From Aureobasidium sp. EXF-3400 (lineage: Eukaryota > Ascomycota > Dothideomycetes > Dothideales > Saccotheciaceae), in the NCBI GenBank assembly GCA_024195585.1, contig SWBL01000032.1, positions 62,001-126,000 of the forward strand: a DNA stretch of 64,000 nt, in the 5' to 3' direction. Shown here in pieces: positions 43,799-54,201 of the stretch; the first letter of the stretch is position 1, and every line of letters starts with the position of its first letter. A program made the translations under genes and the position numbers. A model generated the notes under the pieces. The model saw nothing but the letters and a program-made list of their open reading frames with translations, did not search any database and was not told the origin of the DNA.

Positions 43799-45001
43799 TT
43801 AGGTGAGTTTGAGCATGCCTTTGAGCTTGGCCTCCATGCCCTTGACATCAGGTGAATGATCAGGTTCGAATGGACGTTGGGGAGGAGGTGGCTGAGGTCG
43901 GTGGGCCCCGATATACTGCGCAGGGCTATGATAAGGCTGAGGCTGATAATGATGCTGCTGGGGCGAGGCTGTAGAATTGTACGGACGCGAGATGAACGGT
44001 GACTGAGACTCGAGGTAGGCACGAGGATCGAAAGGTTGCTGCGCGTGAGCGGAAGGCTCGCGCTTGGGAGTAAGGTTCATGTTGGTCTGAGGCGAAGAAG
44101 GATTGCGAGCAGCATGAAAAAGTGGTGTCAGACTGCGATTTCCGTAATGCAAAGAAGGGTCAGCGTCAAGAGTGCGCTGCTGTTGGGGCGTCTGGAACGC
44201 AGGATCCGGCTGAGCGCGAGGTTGCGCAGGATCCGGCTGAGCGCGAGGTTGGGCAGGAGAAGTGGTGGAGGGCTGCAAGTTCAAGAAGTTCTTCAGCGAT
44301 TGCGTATAAGCCTGCTTGTCGAGCTCGGCCTGATTGCGATTGGGAGCAGGGCTGCTAGAAGAGTCAACGTCTAGGTTAAACATGCCCTTTGCTTCTGGCG
44401 GTGTTGCACGTCTTTGGGCCAAAGGCGAACTCTTGACGGCTCGCTCCTGCCTGTCGGCATTGAAGAATATGTCGAGTGGAGACCTCTCCCTTGACAAAGC
44501 TTGTGGGGCAGCATTGTCGAAAGACGGCGAAGGAGCATTGAGCTTTGTGGATTCGGCATCGAGTTTCGCTTGCATGGAATTGCTCGTTGTGACAGACGGT
44601 ACCGACTTGGAAGCGAACTTGGGCATTGGCAGATTTGAGGCGGCAGGAGACGCGTGGAAGGTAGGACCAGCATAAGCAGCGGGTTTTGCAGGAGTAGCGG
44701 TGGGTGATTTGTGAGAGGGCTTGGACCTGGGGTTTGCGGACTTGGGCACATCACTGTTGGAAGCAGCGCGATTGTCGTTCTGTCTCGGTCTGTTCTTCTT
44801 TGGCCTGGGAGTAGTAGCTTGCGAGGGAAGACCCGAGTCGGATTGGGTGTTCTGAGCGTCATTGTGGATATTGACGTTGCGGGTACGCGGCGGCCTGTTA
44901 TTGCGCTGAGCGGTAGGTTGTGTGGGGCTGCTTGACATGTTGTGATATTGGGAACCAAAGGTTGAAGGTTGCTGGAAGGGAGCAGCGATTACAGTAGACA
45001 T
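43799..45001 (-). CDS. EDC1/PNRC-like mRNA decapping activator
   Basis: About 400 residues from the ATG at 45001 (MSTVIAAPFQQ); the next in-frame ATG at 44941 is also possible, while the 90 upstream open codons look untranslated. The key feature is YAGPTFHASPAASNLPMPKF near residues 105-125, which matches the short YAG...F...SP..S.LP.P.F motif by which yeast Edc1/Edc2 and human PNRC2 bind Dcp1 and activate Dcp2 (known for those proteins; the match is by eye). The rest is Pro/Ser/Gln/Asn-rich and disordered. SPLDIFFNADRQERAV and the C-terminal KGMEAKLKGMLKLT look conserved. A 27-bp in-frame duplication is present. Divergent from RBX1. Confidence 0.75.
   Translation of the reverse strand: MSTVIAAPFQQPSTFGSQYHNMSSSPTQPTAQRNNRPPRTRNVNIHNDAQNTQSDSGLPSQATTPRPKKNRPRQNDNRAASNSDVPKSANPRSKPSHKSPTATPAKPAAYAGPTFHASPAASNLPMPKFASKSVPSVTTSNSMQAKLDAESTKLNAPSPSFDNAAPQALSRERSPLDIFFNADRQERAVKSSPLAQRRATPPEAKGMFNLDVDSSSSPAPNRNQAELDKQAYTQSLKNFLNLQPSTTSPAQPRAQPDPAQPRAQPDPAFQTPQQQRTLDADPSLHYGNRSLTPLFHAARNPSSPQTNMNLTPKREPSAHAQQPFDPRAYLESQSPFISRPYNSTASPQQHHYQPQPYHSPAQYIGAHRPQPPPPQRPFEPDHSPDVKGMEAKLKGMLKLT
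44201..44254 (-). repeat. 27-bp in-frame tandem duplication in the EDC1-like gene
   Basis: Two copies, 44201-44227 and 44228-44254, differ by one base and code twice for the nine residues AQPRAQPDP. Probably a recent slippage event in a disordered region. Confidence 0.9.
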
Positions 45002-45507
45002 GACCAGTTGGCGAGATGGAGGGTTGGTCGAATAGGGAGATATGGACGGCGCGTAAGCCGAGGTGGAGGTAGAGGTGATGCAAGATGCCAATGAAAGCCG
45101 GAGTGCGAGTGAGCGGAAGTAGACGACGAGAAGCGGGCGACAGATGTGTAGTAGGAGTCTTTCTTGAAGTGCTGAGACAAGGAGAATGAATGAGTTGGGC
45201 GTGGGCGCAATGGGCACGCACGTGAAGGTCGTCGTTGTGTCGATGGCGCCCAGCGTGCCTAATCGCACCAATCACGGCGGCCCAGCAGATCTAATCTCAA
45301 TCTGATCTGACGCAAGCGTGTTCGGCTCAAAGCGCCCGAGCTTCGCTCGTTCCGCGTTTCAAGGTGTGGCAGCAGCTGCCTACGCTTGCCATCATCAAAC
45401 ATTCACAGCTGCCTTCACTCTCATAATCTTACGACGGCCAACACCCCTCTCTACTCTTCTCGATCACCGGAACAGTTGTGCTCTCGTCGCACACATCCTC
45501 TGCAAAC
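45002..45507. promoter_or_regulatory. Divergent promoter region EDC1-like / RBX1
   Basis: 506 bp between opposite start codons. The open frame of the EDC1-like gene runs through most of it without family features. No TATA box identified. Confidence 0.4.
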
Positions 45508-46019
45508 ATGGCCGACGTAGAGATGACCGATGCCCCTCCAAAGACCAAGACCTCCAAGCCCGACACTGCTGCCGATTCTGGAAAGAAGCGCTTCGAAGTC
45601 AAGAAGGTGAAGACGCATGCCGCAATCGACTCAGAAGGACAATGGCTGATTTGCTCGTCATTAGTGGAACGCCGTCGCTCTCTGGGCCTGGGACATTGTC
45701 GTCGACAACTGTGCCATCTGCCGTAACCACATCATGGACTTGTGTATGCCTGCTCTCCGTCAAACCGCTCTCGCACTCGACACTGACCACCATACAAGGC
45801 ATTGACTGTCAAGCCAACCAGGCATCCGCCACCAGTGAGGAATGCACCGTAGCCTGGGGTATCTGCAACGTGAGCAACTGCAATTCCGATCAATCATCAT
45901 CTGTACTAACTTTACCCAAGCACGCCTTCCACTTCCACTGCATCTCACGTTGGCTCAAGACCCGTCAAGTCTGCCCTCTTGACAACAGAGACTGGGAGTT
46001 CCAAAAGTACGGCCGATAA
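45508..46019 (+). CDS. RBX1: RBX1/ROC1, RING subunit of cullin ubiquitin ligases
   Basis: Exons 45508-45606, 45665-45743, 45799-45869 and 45921-46019 (introns 58, 55 and 51 nt) give 115 residues, normal for Rbx1. After an acidic/basic leader, [20 protein letters not shown] inserts into the cullin, and the RING-H2 zinc ligands are all visible in [40 protein letters not shown] and [15 protein letters not shown]. It recruits the E2 to SCF and other cullin ligases in nucleus and cytosol. The first intron uses a weak donor (GTGAAG); it is placed there because it joins KK to WNAV exactly as in the family. Confidence 0.95.
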
Positions 46020-46472
46020 ATCATTGCTTTCGCCACTTCGAACGAATACCTACCCTTGCTTCACCATACTCGCATGCATTCCAGCGTCGACTTCCCACGC
46101 CTCAGCCATCTGTTGCACATCACAATATACCCAGAAAGAGCAGCATTGTAGATGGAGGGAAGAACATACATGATCAGACGTTGATGCGTTCGGCCAACCA
46201 TCACGACCAAAAAGAGATAGCATTGCAACTTGGCGCATCTTTGTTGCGCCCACGTTAATGAAAGGCAGAAAACGCCATATTTATGATCCCATGTTACCCT
46301 GATACATTCCACAAACGCCTGAACACCCATGCTTGCTGACTTTCTTTAGGCGTTTTCCTGATCCGAATACAATTGTGCATTTCCACAGCTACGTGCGACA
46401 GACGCTGCACACGGGAGGACTCAAAGAACGAATGAGGGCCTCCAAACAGCCATATCCAAATGATTGTGATGT
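46020..46472. other. Convergent 3' region RBX1 / SPC1
   Basis: 453 bp between two gene ends. Only short ORFs, nothing recognisable. Confidence 0.5.
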
Positions 46473-46958
46473 CTATTGCACTTTCTTTCCGTCGACTGTG
46501 ATATTTATGTCGGAGACAGCACCAGACTTCTTTGCGGGCAGCCACTTGACAGGGTCGCTGTTGTAGAATGGCCACGGCGGCACACATACGACGAATGCGA
46601 GAGCAGCTCCAGCCAGTAGAATCCAGAGAGTGTATTGAATGTTTTGAGTTGCGTAGCCGACCATGAAACCGATGATCTAGGGTGGGGTCAGCTCCATGTG
46701 TCAAGATGTGTCGAGTGATGTGTGCAATCAGGCTGATGATAGAGCGAGGTGCAGATGTTGAGCGGTACAGGCTGGACGTGGAAAGATGGGATAGTCATAC
46801 TCCGGCAGTGGTCAAAATGGTCGTACTGAACATCTCGACTAGACGTTGACCCTCAAAGTCCTAGGGGCTGTCAGCTTTCGTCCTGTGCTTTGCAAAAAGC
46901 AAGCTCATACAATCTCGCCCTCCCAGATCTTGCGACCGGACTCGATAATTGCGTCCAT
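46473..46958 (-). CDS. SPC1: Signal peptidase complex subunit 1
   Basis: Exons 46958-46911, 46860-46801 and 46676-46473 (introns 50 and 124 nt) give 103 residues, the usual size. The N-terminal MDAIIESGRKIWEGEIDFEG is typical, then two membrane helices (FSTTILTTAGIIGFMVGYA and YTLWILLAGAALAFVVCV) separated by TQNIQ, then PPWPFYNSDPVKWLPAK. SPC1/SPCS1 is a small non-catalytic subunit of the ER signal peptidase and helps keep membrane-protein segments from being cut. The second intron is twice as long as most here. Confidence 0.93.
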
Positions 46959-47479
46959 TGTGAGGTTAGTTTGTGCTGATAAGTGGTATTCAAGGTCGAC
47001 AACAAGCTATTTAGATAGGTGTTCATCAGGGTCGCGAATGTGCTCGGGGAAGACGACGCCGACCCAGAACGTCCGTGCACTGTCCATGACAGCCGCTTGC
47101 GCGCTTCCGCCGACCAGGTTTGGACTTTGAATGCTTTTACTTTTTTGATCAACTTCAACTTATCACCTCTTGACCCATCATCAATTTTGTTTACACTTCG
47201 TTTCACTCGCCTCACCTTTCGTAATCTTGCCTCTCAATACTGGCCTCATCGCGACCGTCTGGATTCCAAGATCCGATATCTACAGGGACCCAATCACTTT
47301 CTCGAACCCGCCAACTCATCCATTCACAACGCAATCGACTTTCACTCGTTCCCTGGTTCTTCTATTCTTTGTGCAAACTTAACTTCTCTTACTTGGCATC
47401 ATTCACCGCCCATTTATAGAGAGGACAATTTCACATCATTCAACGCTCTCTGGCCAGAGAAGGCTCTCGTCCAATCAAA
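46959..47479. promoter_or_regulatory. Divergent promoter region SPC1 / AOS1
   Basis: 521 bp between opposite start codons. No TATA box found; a longer ORF here (47019-47552) is a shadow of leader sequence. Confidence 0.4.
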
Positions 47480-49034
47480 ATGTCTATCAACGAAACCACC
47501 TTGCCAACAAATGGCGACATCAGTAAGTCATGGAACATCTGCATGTTGGTAAACCTTGGTTTGCGCAACACTAACGATCGCCAGTGGACCAAACCAATGG
47601 CGCACCTCAGGATCGCGATGCAGCCGCTGAGACTGTCGCTGCCATTGCCCAGGCACAAGCCATGAGCGCTGGTAGGATCACCTAGAACATCATCGTCATC
47701 AATTTATCACTGAGTTGGTACAGATGAAATTGCTCTTTACGATCGCCAAATCCGTCTTTGGGGTGTGCAGGCTCAGGAGAGGTGAGCACTGCCCGTCCTG
47801 CATACATGCAAGAGTGTGCTGACCATTCATACGTAGAATGCGCTCTGCCAATATTCTCCTCATCTCCGTTAAGGCCTTGGGTACAGAAATTGCCAAGAAC
47901 CTCATACTGAACGGCATTGGCTCCTTGACCATCGTGGACAGCGAGCAAGTGACTGAAGATGACCTGGGTGCTCAGTACTTTGTACGCGAGGAGGATATCG
48001 GCCGTAACGTGCGTTTGTTCTGCTTCTAAGTGTCTTGTTGTCGACTAACATTCTCCCCCTAGCGAGCAGAAGCTGCTGCAGAGCGCCTCCAAGAGCTAAA
48101 CCCCAGAGTCGCTGTCAGAACTGACAGCAGCAACATCTTAACCAAGGATCAAACTTACTACGCGCCATTTCAACTCGTCATCGCATGCGACCAAAATCTG
48201 GAAACCATGTCTACCATCAACGCCGCATGTCGTCTTGTGAACCGTCCATTCTACGCTTCTGGTATTCATGGCTTCTACGGTTTCATCTTTGCCGATCTGA
48301 TCCTACACGACTACATTATTGAACGCGAGACCTCAAACATGCCTGCCGTTATCAAACAGGAAACCGCAACCCGCAGTATCATCGGAGTTTCGACCAAGAA
48401 GCAAAACGGCAAGAACATCGAGACCGTCACAAAGCGTGAAATTTACTCCCCGCTACTCCTGGCCAACACTTCACCTTTGCCCGACGACTTCATCCGTAAC
48501 CGTCGTAAGATGAGATCCGTCACACCTCTCCTGCCTTGTCTGCGCGCGCTCTGGGACTTTGAGCGCAACCACCATCACCTACCTGACCAGAACTCTAAGA
48601 ACGACCTGGCCGAATTCACTCGCATGGCCACCAACAAGCTTAAGGAGCTACAAATGCCAGCCGAGACTCTCACAGCCGAGTTCCTTCGCAGCTTCTTGCA
48701 TAACATCGGCAGCGAGATGGTACCCACTGCTGCGTTCGTTGGTGGCAGGCTGGCAGAGGACGTCATCAACGTGCTCGGCAAGCGCGAGCAACCCATCCAG
48801 AACTTCGTCATGTTCGATGGTGAGAACTTTGACGGACCTATCTACCCTCTGCAGACATTCTTGCAGCCCAACGGCTTGGGTGTTCCTCAGGTGCAGCCTT
48901 CTGAGCTCGAGATGCAGCAGATGCAAAACGGACACAGCAACGGAGTGCAAGTCGACAATGCCATTTCCACTGCACCTGCCGACGGAGACACCGCCGTTCA
49001 AGGAGAGGACGTCCAGCCTATCACGCTTGAGTAG
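47480..49034 (+). CDS. AOS1: SUMO-activating enzyme subunit 1 (AOS1/SAE1)
   Basis: Exons 47480-47522, 47585-47671, 47724-47781, 47837-48008 and 48063-49034 give about 443 residues. The ThiF/E1-like fold shows DEIALYDRQIRLWGVQAQER, ILLISVKALGTEIAKNLILN, LTIVDSEQVTEDDLGAQYF and GRNRAEAAAERLQELNPRV, the nucleotide-binding half that pairs with UBA2. As expected for AOS1 it lacks a catalytic Cys domain. AFVGGRLAEDVINVLGKREQ and NFVMFDGENFDGPIYPL near the C-terminus match the family. The last 55 residues are Gln/Asp-rich and variable. The enzyme adenylates SUMO in the nucleus. Confidence 0.94.
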
Positions 49035-49623
49035 ATGGTCACAGTCACACCTTTACCATACACATATCGACGATCTTCAAGACTATCTGGTCTATTGCAT
49101 CAAACAGAAACGACAGCAGCAGTACTCCGAAACAGCTTGGGAAGCCCACAAGAGATCGGCGAAGGCAACGGACGAGACGCGCAACATAGCACGTCCGTCA
49201 ATCTTGAACTCCGAGCAGACACAGGACACTGTAGTCAAACGCCGAGGTCAGACGAAAGATGAAAAGAAGGAGAGGAAGCTGCCTTTGGAGCACGGGCAGG
49301 AGGAAAACTGTTACATAAAATGCTTTGGCTTTTTTTTTTACTCTACTCACATAGTAATTCATCCCCCCAAAAGAAGGATCCATGGTCTACGAAGGACTGG
49401 ATCTTAGAACAGAGAATGAGAAATCTTGAAAACAAAAAAACGCCAGATGTGCTCCTCTCCCACATCATTATGCCAGTGATGATTAATCCTCATCCTCTGA
49501 TACTCGGTCCTTTTTCCTCACGCCTAGCCTGGACCTCAAGACCTTCATAACACCTTCATTCATCTCGAATGACAAGATGAGAAGTTGCCAGTTGAACAAC
49601 GAGCCGTATGAGCGAAGACAAGC
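49035..49623. other. Convergent 3' region AOS1 / RVS161
   Basis: 589 bp between gene ends. T-rich and A-rich runs (49330-49340, 49432-49441) could hold polyadenylation signals. No gene seen. Confidence 0.5.
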
Positions 49624-50482
49624 TTAAACAGTGCCAGCAATGCTCAGCTCACGAATCTCCTGCAAGACCTGCTCGACTCTCGCATCCAGATTACCATTGG
49701 CGTACTGATCTCTAGTGTCAGGATCCAAGTACTGCTGAACCTGCGCCATTCTCGAGTACGCCTCAGCACAGAAACGCAACTGGATCTTAACGAGAGCCTC
49801 GAAGGAAGGATCCAGGTAAGGGACGCGCAGTTCGATGAGCTGGGGCAAGTCGTTGAAGAGTTGTTCGTTGAGTTGTTCGTAGGCGGCGCGCAGCATCTCT
49901 GCTTCCTTTTCGGCGCGGGGCAGTTTGGTTACGTCCTTGTCAGGCTTTTCGGCCAGGCGTTTTACTTGGGCGCGCACGCGGTCGTAGTCAAGGAGTTTGT
50001 GGTTGCGCTTCTTTATGCCTGTTTTGAGCAGAAGGTGATTAGCTTATGAGGCAAGAAATTCAGGGTGAAGGTAGAAGGAGTTAAGACTTACACTCGTTGA
50101 TGTCGGGGAAGTATGCGCAGAAGCGGTTGATGGGATCAAGGACAGTAGCACGGAAAGGACCATCCAAGGCCTTGATAGTCTCTGCATCCAAGTCTTCAAC
50201 AGCCTGCTTGTAACTGCGAGAGACACCATCGTTGGCGCCAGCATCACCGTAGAAAGCATCGATTGTTTCTGCAATGCGCATCTGCGAGGCAGTCATTGCG
50301 CGCAAGCTGTCCAGATAGCCCTTTGATTCCTTCTGAAGACGGGTGGCGGCGTTTTCCATGACTCTGTAGCGGCGTTCTTCGACTTCGTAGCTGCGATCGT
50401 GGGTCTGCTCGACATGGCCGGTCTTGACCATGACCTGGGTGGCAGCCCGGTTGACGTTCTTCTTGAAGCCGGCCCACGACAT
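49624..50482 (-). CDS. RVS161: BAR-domain protein Rvs161
   Basis: Exons 50482-50092 and 50018-49624 (73-nt intron) give 261 residues, close to yeast Rvs161 (265). It is one N-BAR domain and little else: MSWAGFKKNVNRAATQVMVK starts with the amphipathic helix, and long helices follow with YEVEERRYRVMENAATRLQK, SYKQAVEDLDAETIKAL and IRFCAYFPDINECIKKRNHK-like sequence (INRFCAYFPDINECIKKR). The C-terminal part has LFNDLPQLIELRVPYLDPS. With Rvs167 it forms a heterodimer that bends membranes at endocytic sites. The spliced junction E-C-IKKRNHKLLDYDRVR is the family sequence, which supports the intron. Confidence 0.93.
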
Positions 50483-50786
50483 GGTTGAGGCTGACTTGGC
50501 GGTTGTTTGACTGTTTGTGTCTGGTTTGTGGTAGAGATTGGTCCAGCTAGATATGAGTGCGCGGACGGGGACAGGGTTGGGTGTGGATTGTTTGTTCAGT
50601 GAGTGTGGTATAGAGGCTTCGGCCAGCAACCACTGCGTTGACTGGCGGATGCGCGTCCAGCCGCTGACGCTGCTCCTCCGAAGGCCCTTGCCCAGCCCAA
50701 GACGGGGCCGATCTGCCCGACGCCGATGATTAGCACATGCTCGCCGAGATTTAGCCACTAACGCCAGTTACCTCCGCGACGCCAAA
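50483..50786. promoter_or_regulatory. Divergent promoter region RVS161 / MSW1
   Basis: 304 bp between opposite start codons; no clear core element. Confidence 0.4.
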
Positions 50787-52209
50787 GTGCCTCTTTCTGT
50801 GGAGCGTGAAGAGTTCATGCTTTCTGTGTATTCGATGTCGTCAAAATTGTGTAGTGCAGTATGCGCACGCTCTGTAAAGCAGGGTGGTACAAAGCGAGCA
50901 CTGGCGCGCTTCTACAGCGCTGAAGCTTCACCATCGCCCAGAGTCATTTTCTCTGGTATCCAGCCTACCGGAGTACCACATCTCGGCAACTATCTGGGTG
51001 CTATGCAGCAATGGGTCAAATTACAGAATGAAGCCTCTTCTAACACATCCCTGATCTACTCGGTGGTAGATCTTCATGCTATCACGGTGCATCAGAATCC
51101 CGATGCTTTGAGGACTTCCAAACGAGAAATGTTGGCTGCTCTTCTTGCTGTGGGACTAGATCCTCAAAAGTGCACTATCTTCTTTCAGAGCGATGTAGGA
51201 TCAATTATAAGCGAAGTCATGTAGGAGAGCCTTAGGCTGATGGAAGAGTAGGTACCCGCTCATTCTGAACTCATGTGGATATTGAGCTGTTCAGCATCTA
51301 TGGGCTATCTCTCAAGGATGACACAGTGGAAGGTTTGTATTCTCAGTCATCTTTCCTTCTTCCCATTGTTCTAGTCTTCTCTCCCTGATCGGCTTTCTCT
51401 TGTTTCGAATATGTCCTGACAACCATCAAAGAGCAAACTCGACCTGGACGAGAACGCGAATCCCCTGGATCCTTCAACCAAGACAAAGTTGAAGCTCGGC
51501 CTCTTCTCGTACCCTGTCCTCCAAGCAGCAGATATTCTTATCCACAGAGCCACACATGTACCCGTCGGCCATGATCAGTCCCAACATCTCGAGTTTGCAC
51601 GAGAATGTGCTGCTGGCTTTAACCACCTAGCTGGCAGTAAGATTCTTGTACAACCAGAGACATTACTTTGTAAGCCACGCTCGACACCCAGGGCACTTGG
51701 TGCCATGAGATTGCTGTCGGTGAAAAACTAACGTTAGCTCTGCAGCCCCTGCGAAACGTGTAATGGCTCTCGACCGACCAACGCAAAAAATGTCAAAATC
51801 AGCACCGAATCCCAAGTCACGTATCCTGATAACAGATTCGTCCTCGACCATTTCGAAGAAGTTGCGTGTGGCTCTGACCGACAGTATCGAAGGCGTGACA
51901 TATGAGCCCTCCGCTCGACCTGGCGTATCTAATCTCATTGAGATTGCTTTCAACCTCGACAGCTCGAATCATGGTGCAGCCAGTCCTGCAGATTATGCCA
52001 TGGAGTTCGAGGGACTGAGTCTCAAGGCCTTGAAGGAGAAGGTTGCCGAGGTTGTGGATGGACATCTGGCGCCTATACGTGCAAGGTTTGAGGAGATTGT
52101 TGGCGGCGATGGAAAGGTCATCGAGGAAGCAGCGCAGACTGGTGCTGAGAAGGCAAGGAAGTCGGCCGAGGTAACTATGCAAGCGGTCAAACATGCAGTC
52201 GGCTTTTGA
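50787..52209 (+). CDS. MSW1: Mitochondrial tryptophanyl-tRNA synthetase
   Basis: Exons 50787-51194, 51252-51332, 51432-51669 and 51746-52209 give about 396 residues. The class I signatures are present: [13 protein letters not shown] (the HIGH-type site) and [10 protein letters not shown] (KMSKS). [26 protein letters not shown] and [13 protein letters not shown] are typical of the bacterial/mitochondrial type. The N-terminal 45 residues are rich in Ser, Arg and Lys ([20 protein letters not shown]) and read as a mitochondrial presequence. Several in-frame ATGs lie in the first 17 codons, so the exact start is uncertain. It charges mitochondrial tRNA-Trp, which in fungal mitochondria also reads UGA. 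Confidence 0.92.
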
Positions 52210-52347
52210 GAGCGATGAATTGTATCTACAGACTTGCCGCTCTTCAGGTCCATCATGCTGTTGGCAGATTCAAAAGAACAGCGTTATATCTACGCTCAGG
52301 GGTATCGAACAATATAGACGACAATAATCATATCCACTCCACCCATC

Positions 52348-53317
52348 TCAATCTTCGTCACTATCCTCGTCGTCACTCTCTTCCATCTTCTTTCTCTTGT
52401 TATTCTTGGCTTGTTGCTTCTGCACTACATCTCCCGCACCCTTGTGCTGGAAAACATAGCTCCTTGACAGTCTCTCCTCACCCTTCCAACCTCCTCCTCC
52501 TTCGATGTTGCCCAAGGTACGCGCATGAGAATATCCCGGATAAGCCTCAGCCTGGAAACGGAAGCTGCGTTGGACCTCCAAGCCAGAATGGCGAGCCAGA
52601 TCGCGGATATTCCACAGAGTGTAAGGCTCGCCTTCGAAGAGCGTAACAATGACAGTGCCATGGGGAGCCAGTAGAGGCTTGATAGCCTTGAAGAAAGACA
52701 CGAGCATTTCTAGAACCCTCGGAATTAGTTTCTGCACGCAACGCCAGGAGTTGATGCAACACTTTAAACATACCTTGATTATATCTAACCTGCCTATTCA
52801 CATCCGTGCTCTTTCCTCCCACATGCGGGAAATTGAACAGCACTCTCTCCCAACCTCCAGCTTGTTTCTTGACTTCTTTTTGCGATAACTTCGTCGCGTC
52901 CACACCGTGCAAGACCCTTTGCTCTTCAGCCTCAATTGCATCTTTGTTCTCCTGTGCTTGTGGATATTTCTCTAGCAATTCGGCCTCGGTGTCGTAGGTT
53001 GTAGCTAATAACGCAGCACATCCATGTGTGTCTACCAGACTTCTGCTGAAACTCAAGTCACCGTCGCCAATGACTAGAACACGATCGAGGGCATCGAAAG
53101 GAATAATCGGTTCTTGGTGTTGTTGCTGTTGGTGTTGCTTTTGCGTAGAGGGTGTGGTTTTCTTTTCTATGCTGGGTTTGGCATGCTGTTGCGATTTCGA
53201 TTGCTGGTGTTTCGGTCGCGAGGGTCCGTCTCGGACGTTGAATTTCGAGCGTCCACCATTTGATTTTTCGTTGTGCTCTTTGCGTTCTTGCAGCTTGCGA
53301 CGCTTTGATTTGCCCAT
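52348..53317 (-). CDS. 25S rRNA (uracil-N3) methyltransferase BMT5-like
   Basis: Exons 53317-52774 and 52709-52348 (64-nt intron) give about 301 residues. The N-terminal 65 residues are Lys/Gln-rich (MGKSKRRKLQERKEH) and suit a nucleolar protein. The Rossmann-like methyltransferase core begins RVLVIGDGDLSFSRSL and continues with LLATTYDTEAELLEKYP, the blocks shared by the BMT5 / FDXACB1-type family (DUF2431). DVNRQVRYNQEMLVSFFKAI crosses the splice and is continuous with relatives. Yeast Bmt5 makes m3U2634 in 25S rRNA; orthology is likely but inferred. The C-terminus is acidic (EESDDEDSDED). Confidence 0.85.
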
Positions 53318-53829
53318 GATGTTGTCTGGTGGTTCTTGTTCAAAAAGGAAGTTTCTCTTCTCGATTGAAAGATTGATGTTGGCGCGTCATTCGGGGATCG
53401 ACGAAAGGGACGGCCCGCCTCCGCAGTGCATCGTCGACCCTTGACGTTCGAAACCTCTTTCCTTTCCTTTCTTCATCTTTCACGCTATTGATGTTTGTAG
53501 ACAATCTGGCTGGCGGCTAGCAGCAGGGAGAGGTATTTTCACAAATGCCGACCGAAAAGTCTTTGATCTCCAATTACGATGTAAGGGCATTATGCTTGCG
53601 TGTATCCTTGAATGAACGTACCTACTTACCTTAACTTGCTTATCACATAACTCTATCATATCACTTTTCAGCAGTGGTTCGATCTAGGAAAAACAAACAT
53701 ACAACAGCATGATCTCAGCAGATGATGGGATGCATCGGCTGGCTATAGTGTGTTTGAACCTTTCTTCCTCATCCATCTTCCACCCCCTCGCAACTAGGAC
53801 CAGTTTCATAACATTCAATACCGACCACG
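53318..53829. other. Divergent intergenic region, 512 bp
   Basis: Between the BMT5-like gene and the small secreted protein gene. No gene or clear motif seen beyond a CT-rich leader just before 53830. Confidence 0.5.
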
Positions 53830-54201
53830 ATGCCGAACATTCGGATCATGTACCTCTGGCTCCTCGCACTGAGTAGCCTCATCACACTGGTCTCAAGCAC
53901 ACTAATCCTCACATCCGAATCTCCAAACAACTCCATCGCAATCTCCAACACCTACACCCACGACCCAGATCTTGACATCCACCACCTTCGCAAGCGTCAA
54001 AAAGACATCTTTGGACAGTGCCCTCGCAAGAACCCAGGCCTCCACAACTGTGGGTTAATGAAGAAAGCTTGCCACATGTTCTACGATCAATTTCCCCCTC
54101 ATGACGAGAGAAGAGCAAATTTCCATCACCTTTGCAAAGTTCACCTGTGCTCGCAGACGAAAGGTGACTGCTTTCACCATCATCGTACCTGGTCCTGTTG
54201 A
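53830..54201 (+). CDS. Small cysteine-rich secreted protein, effector-like, unknown
   Basis: Intronless ORF of 123 residues. A signal peptide (IMYLWLLALSSLITLVSS) is followed by a short pro-segment ending in a dibasic cluster (HHLRKRQKD) as in kexin-processed proteins. The mature part of about 65 residues has seven Cys: FGQC, HNC, KKAC, HHLC, VHLC, GDC and a terminal SC, with many His. I do not know the family. Such proteins are typical fungal secreted effectors, toxins or antimicrobial peptides, but nothing in the sequence decides between these. An in-frame ATG seven codons in could also start it. Confidence 0.65.
   Translation: MPNIRIMYLWLLALSSLITLVSSTLILTSESPNNSIAISNTYTHDPDLDIHHLRKRQKDIFGQCPRKNPGLHNCGLMKKACHMFYDQFPPHDERRANFHHLCKVHLCSQTKGDCFHHHRTWSC

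Noticed and set aside
45318..45507. Upstream open frame joining the RBX1 region
   Set aside because: It is in a different frame from the RBX1 first exon and has no conserved residues.
47019..47552. 177-codon ORF before AOS1
   Set aside because: It runs through the shared promoter and leader; no family features and it conflicts with the AOS1 first exon.
48559..49407. 282-codon ORF in another frame over AOS1
   Set aside because: It lies inside the well-supported AOS1 exon, is Ser/Thr/Leu-rich by frame shift and has no family features.
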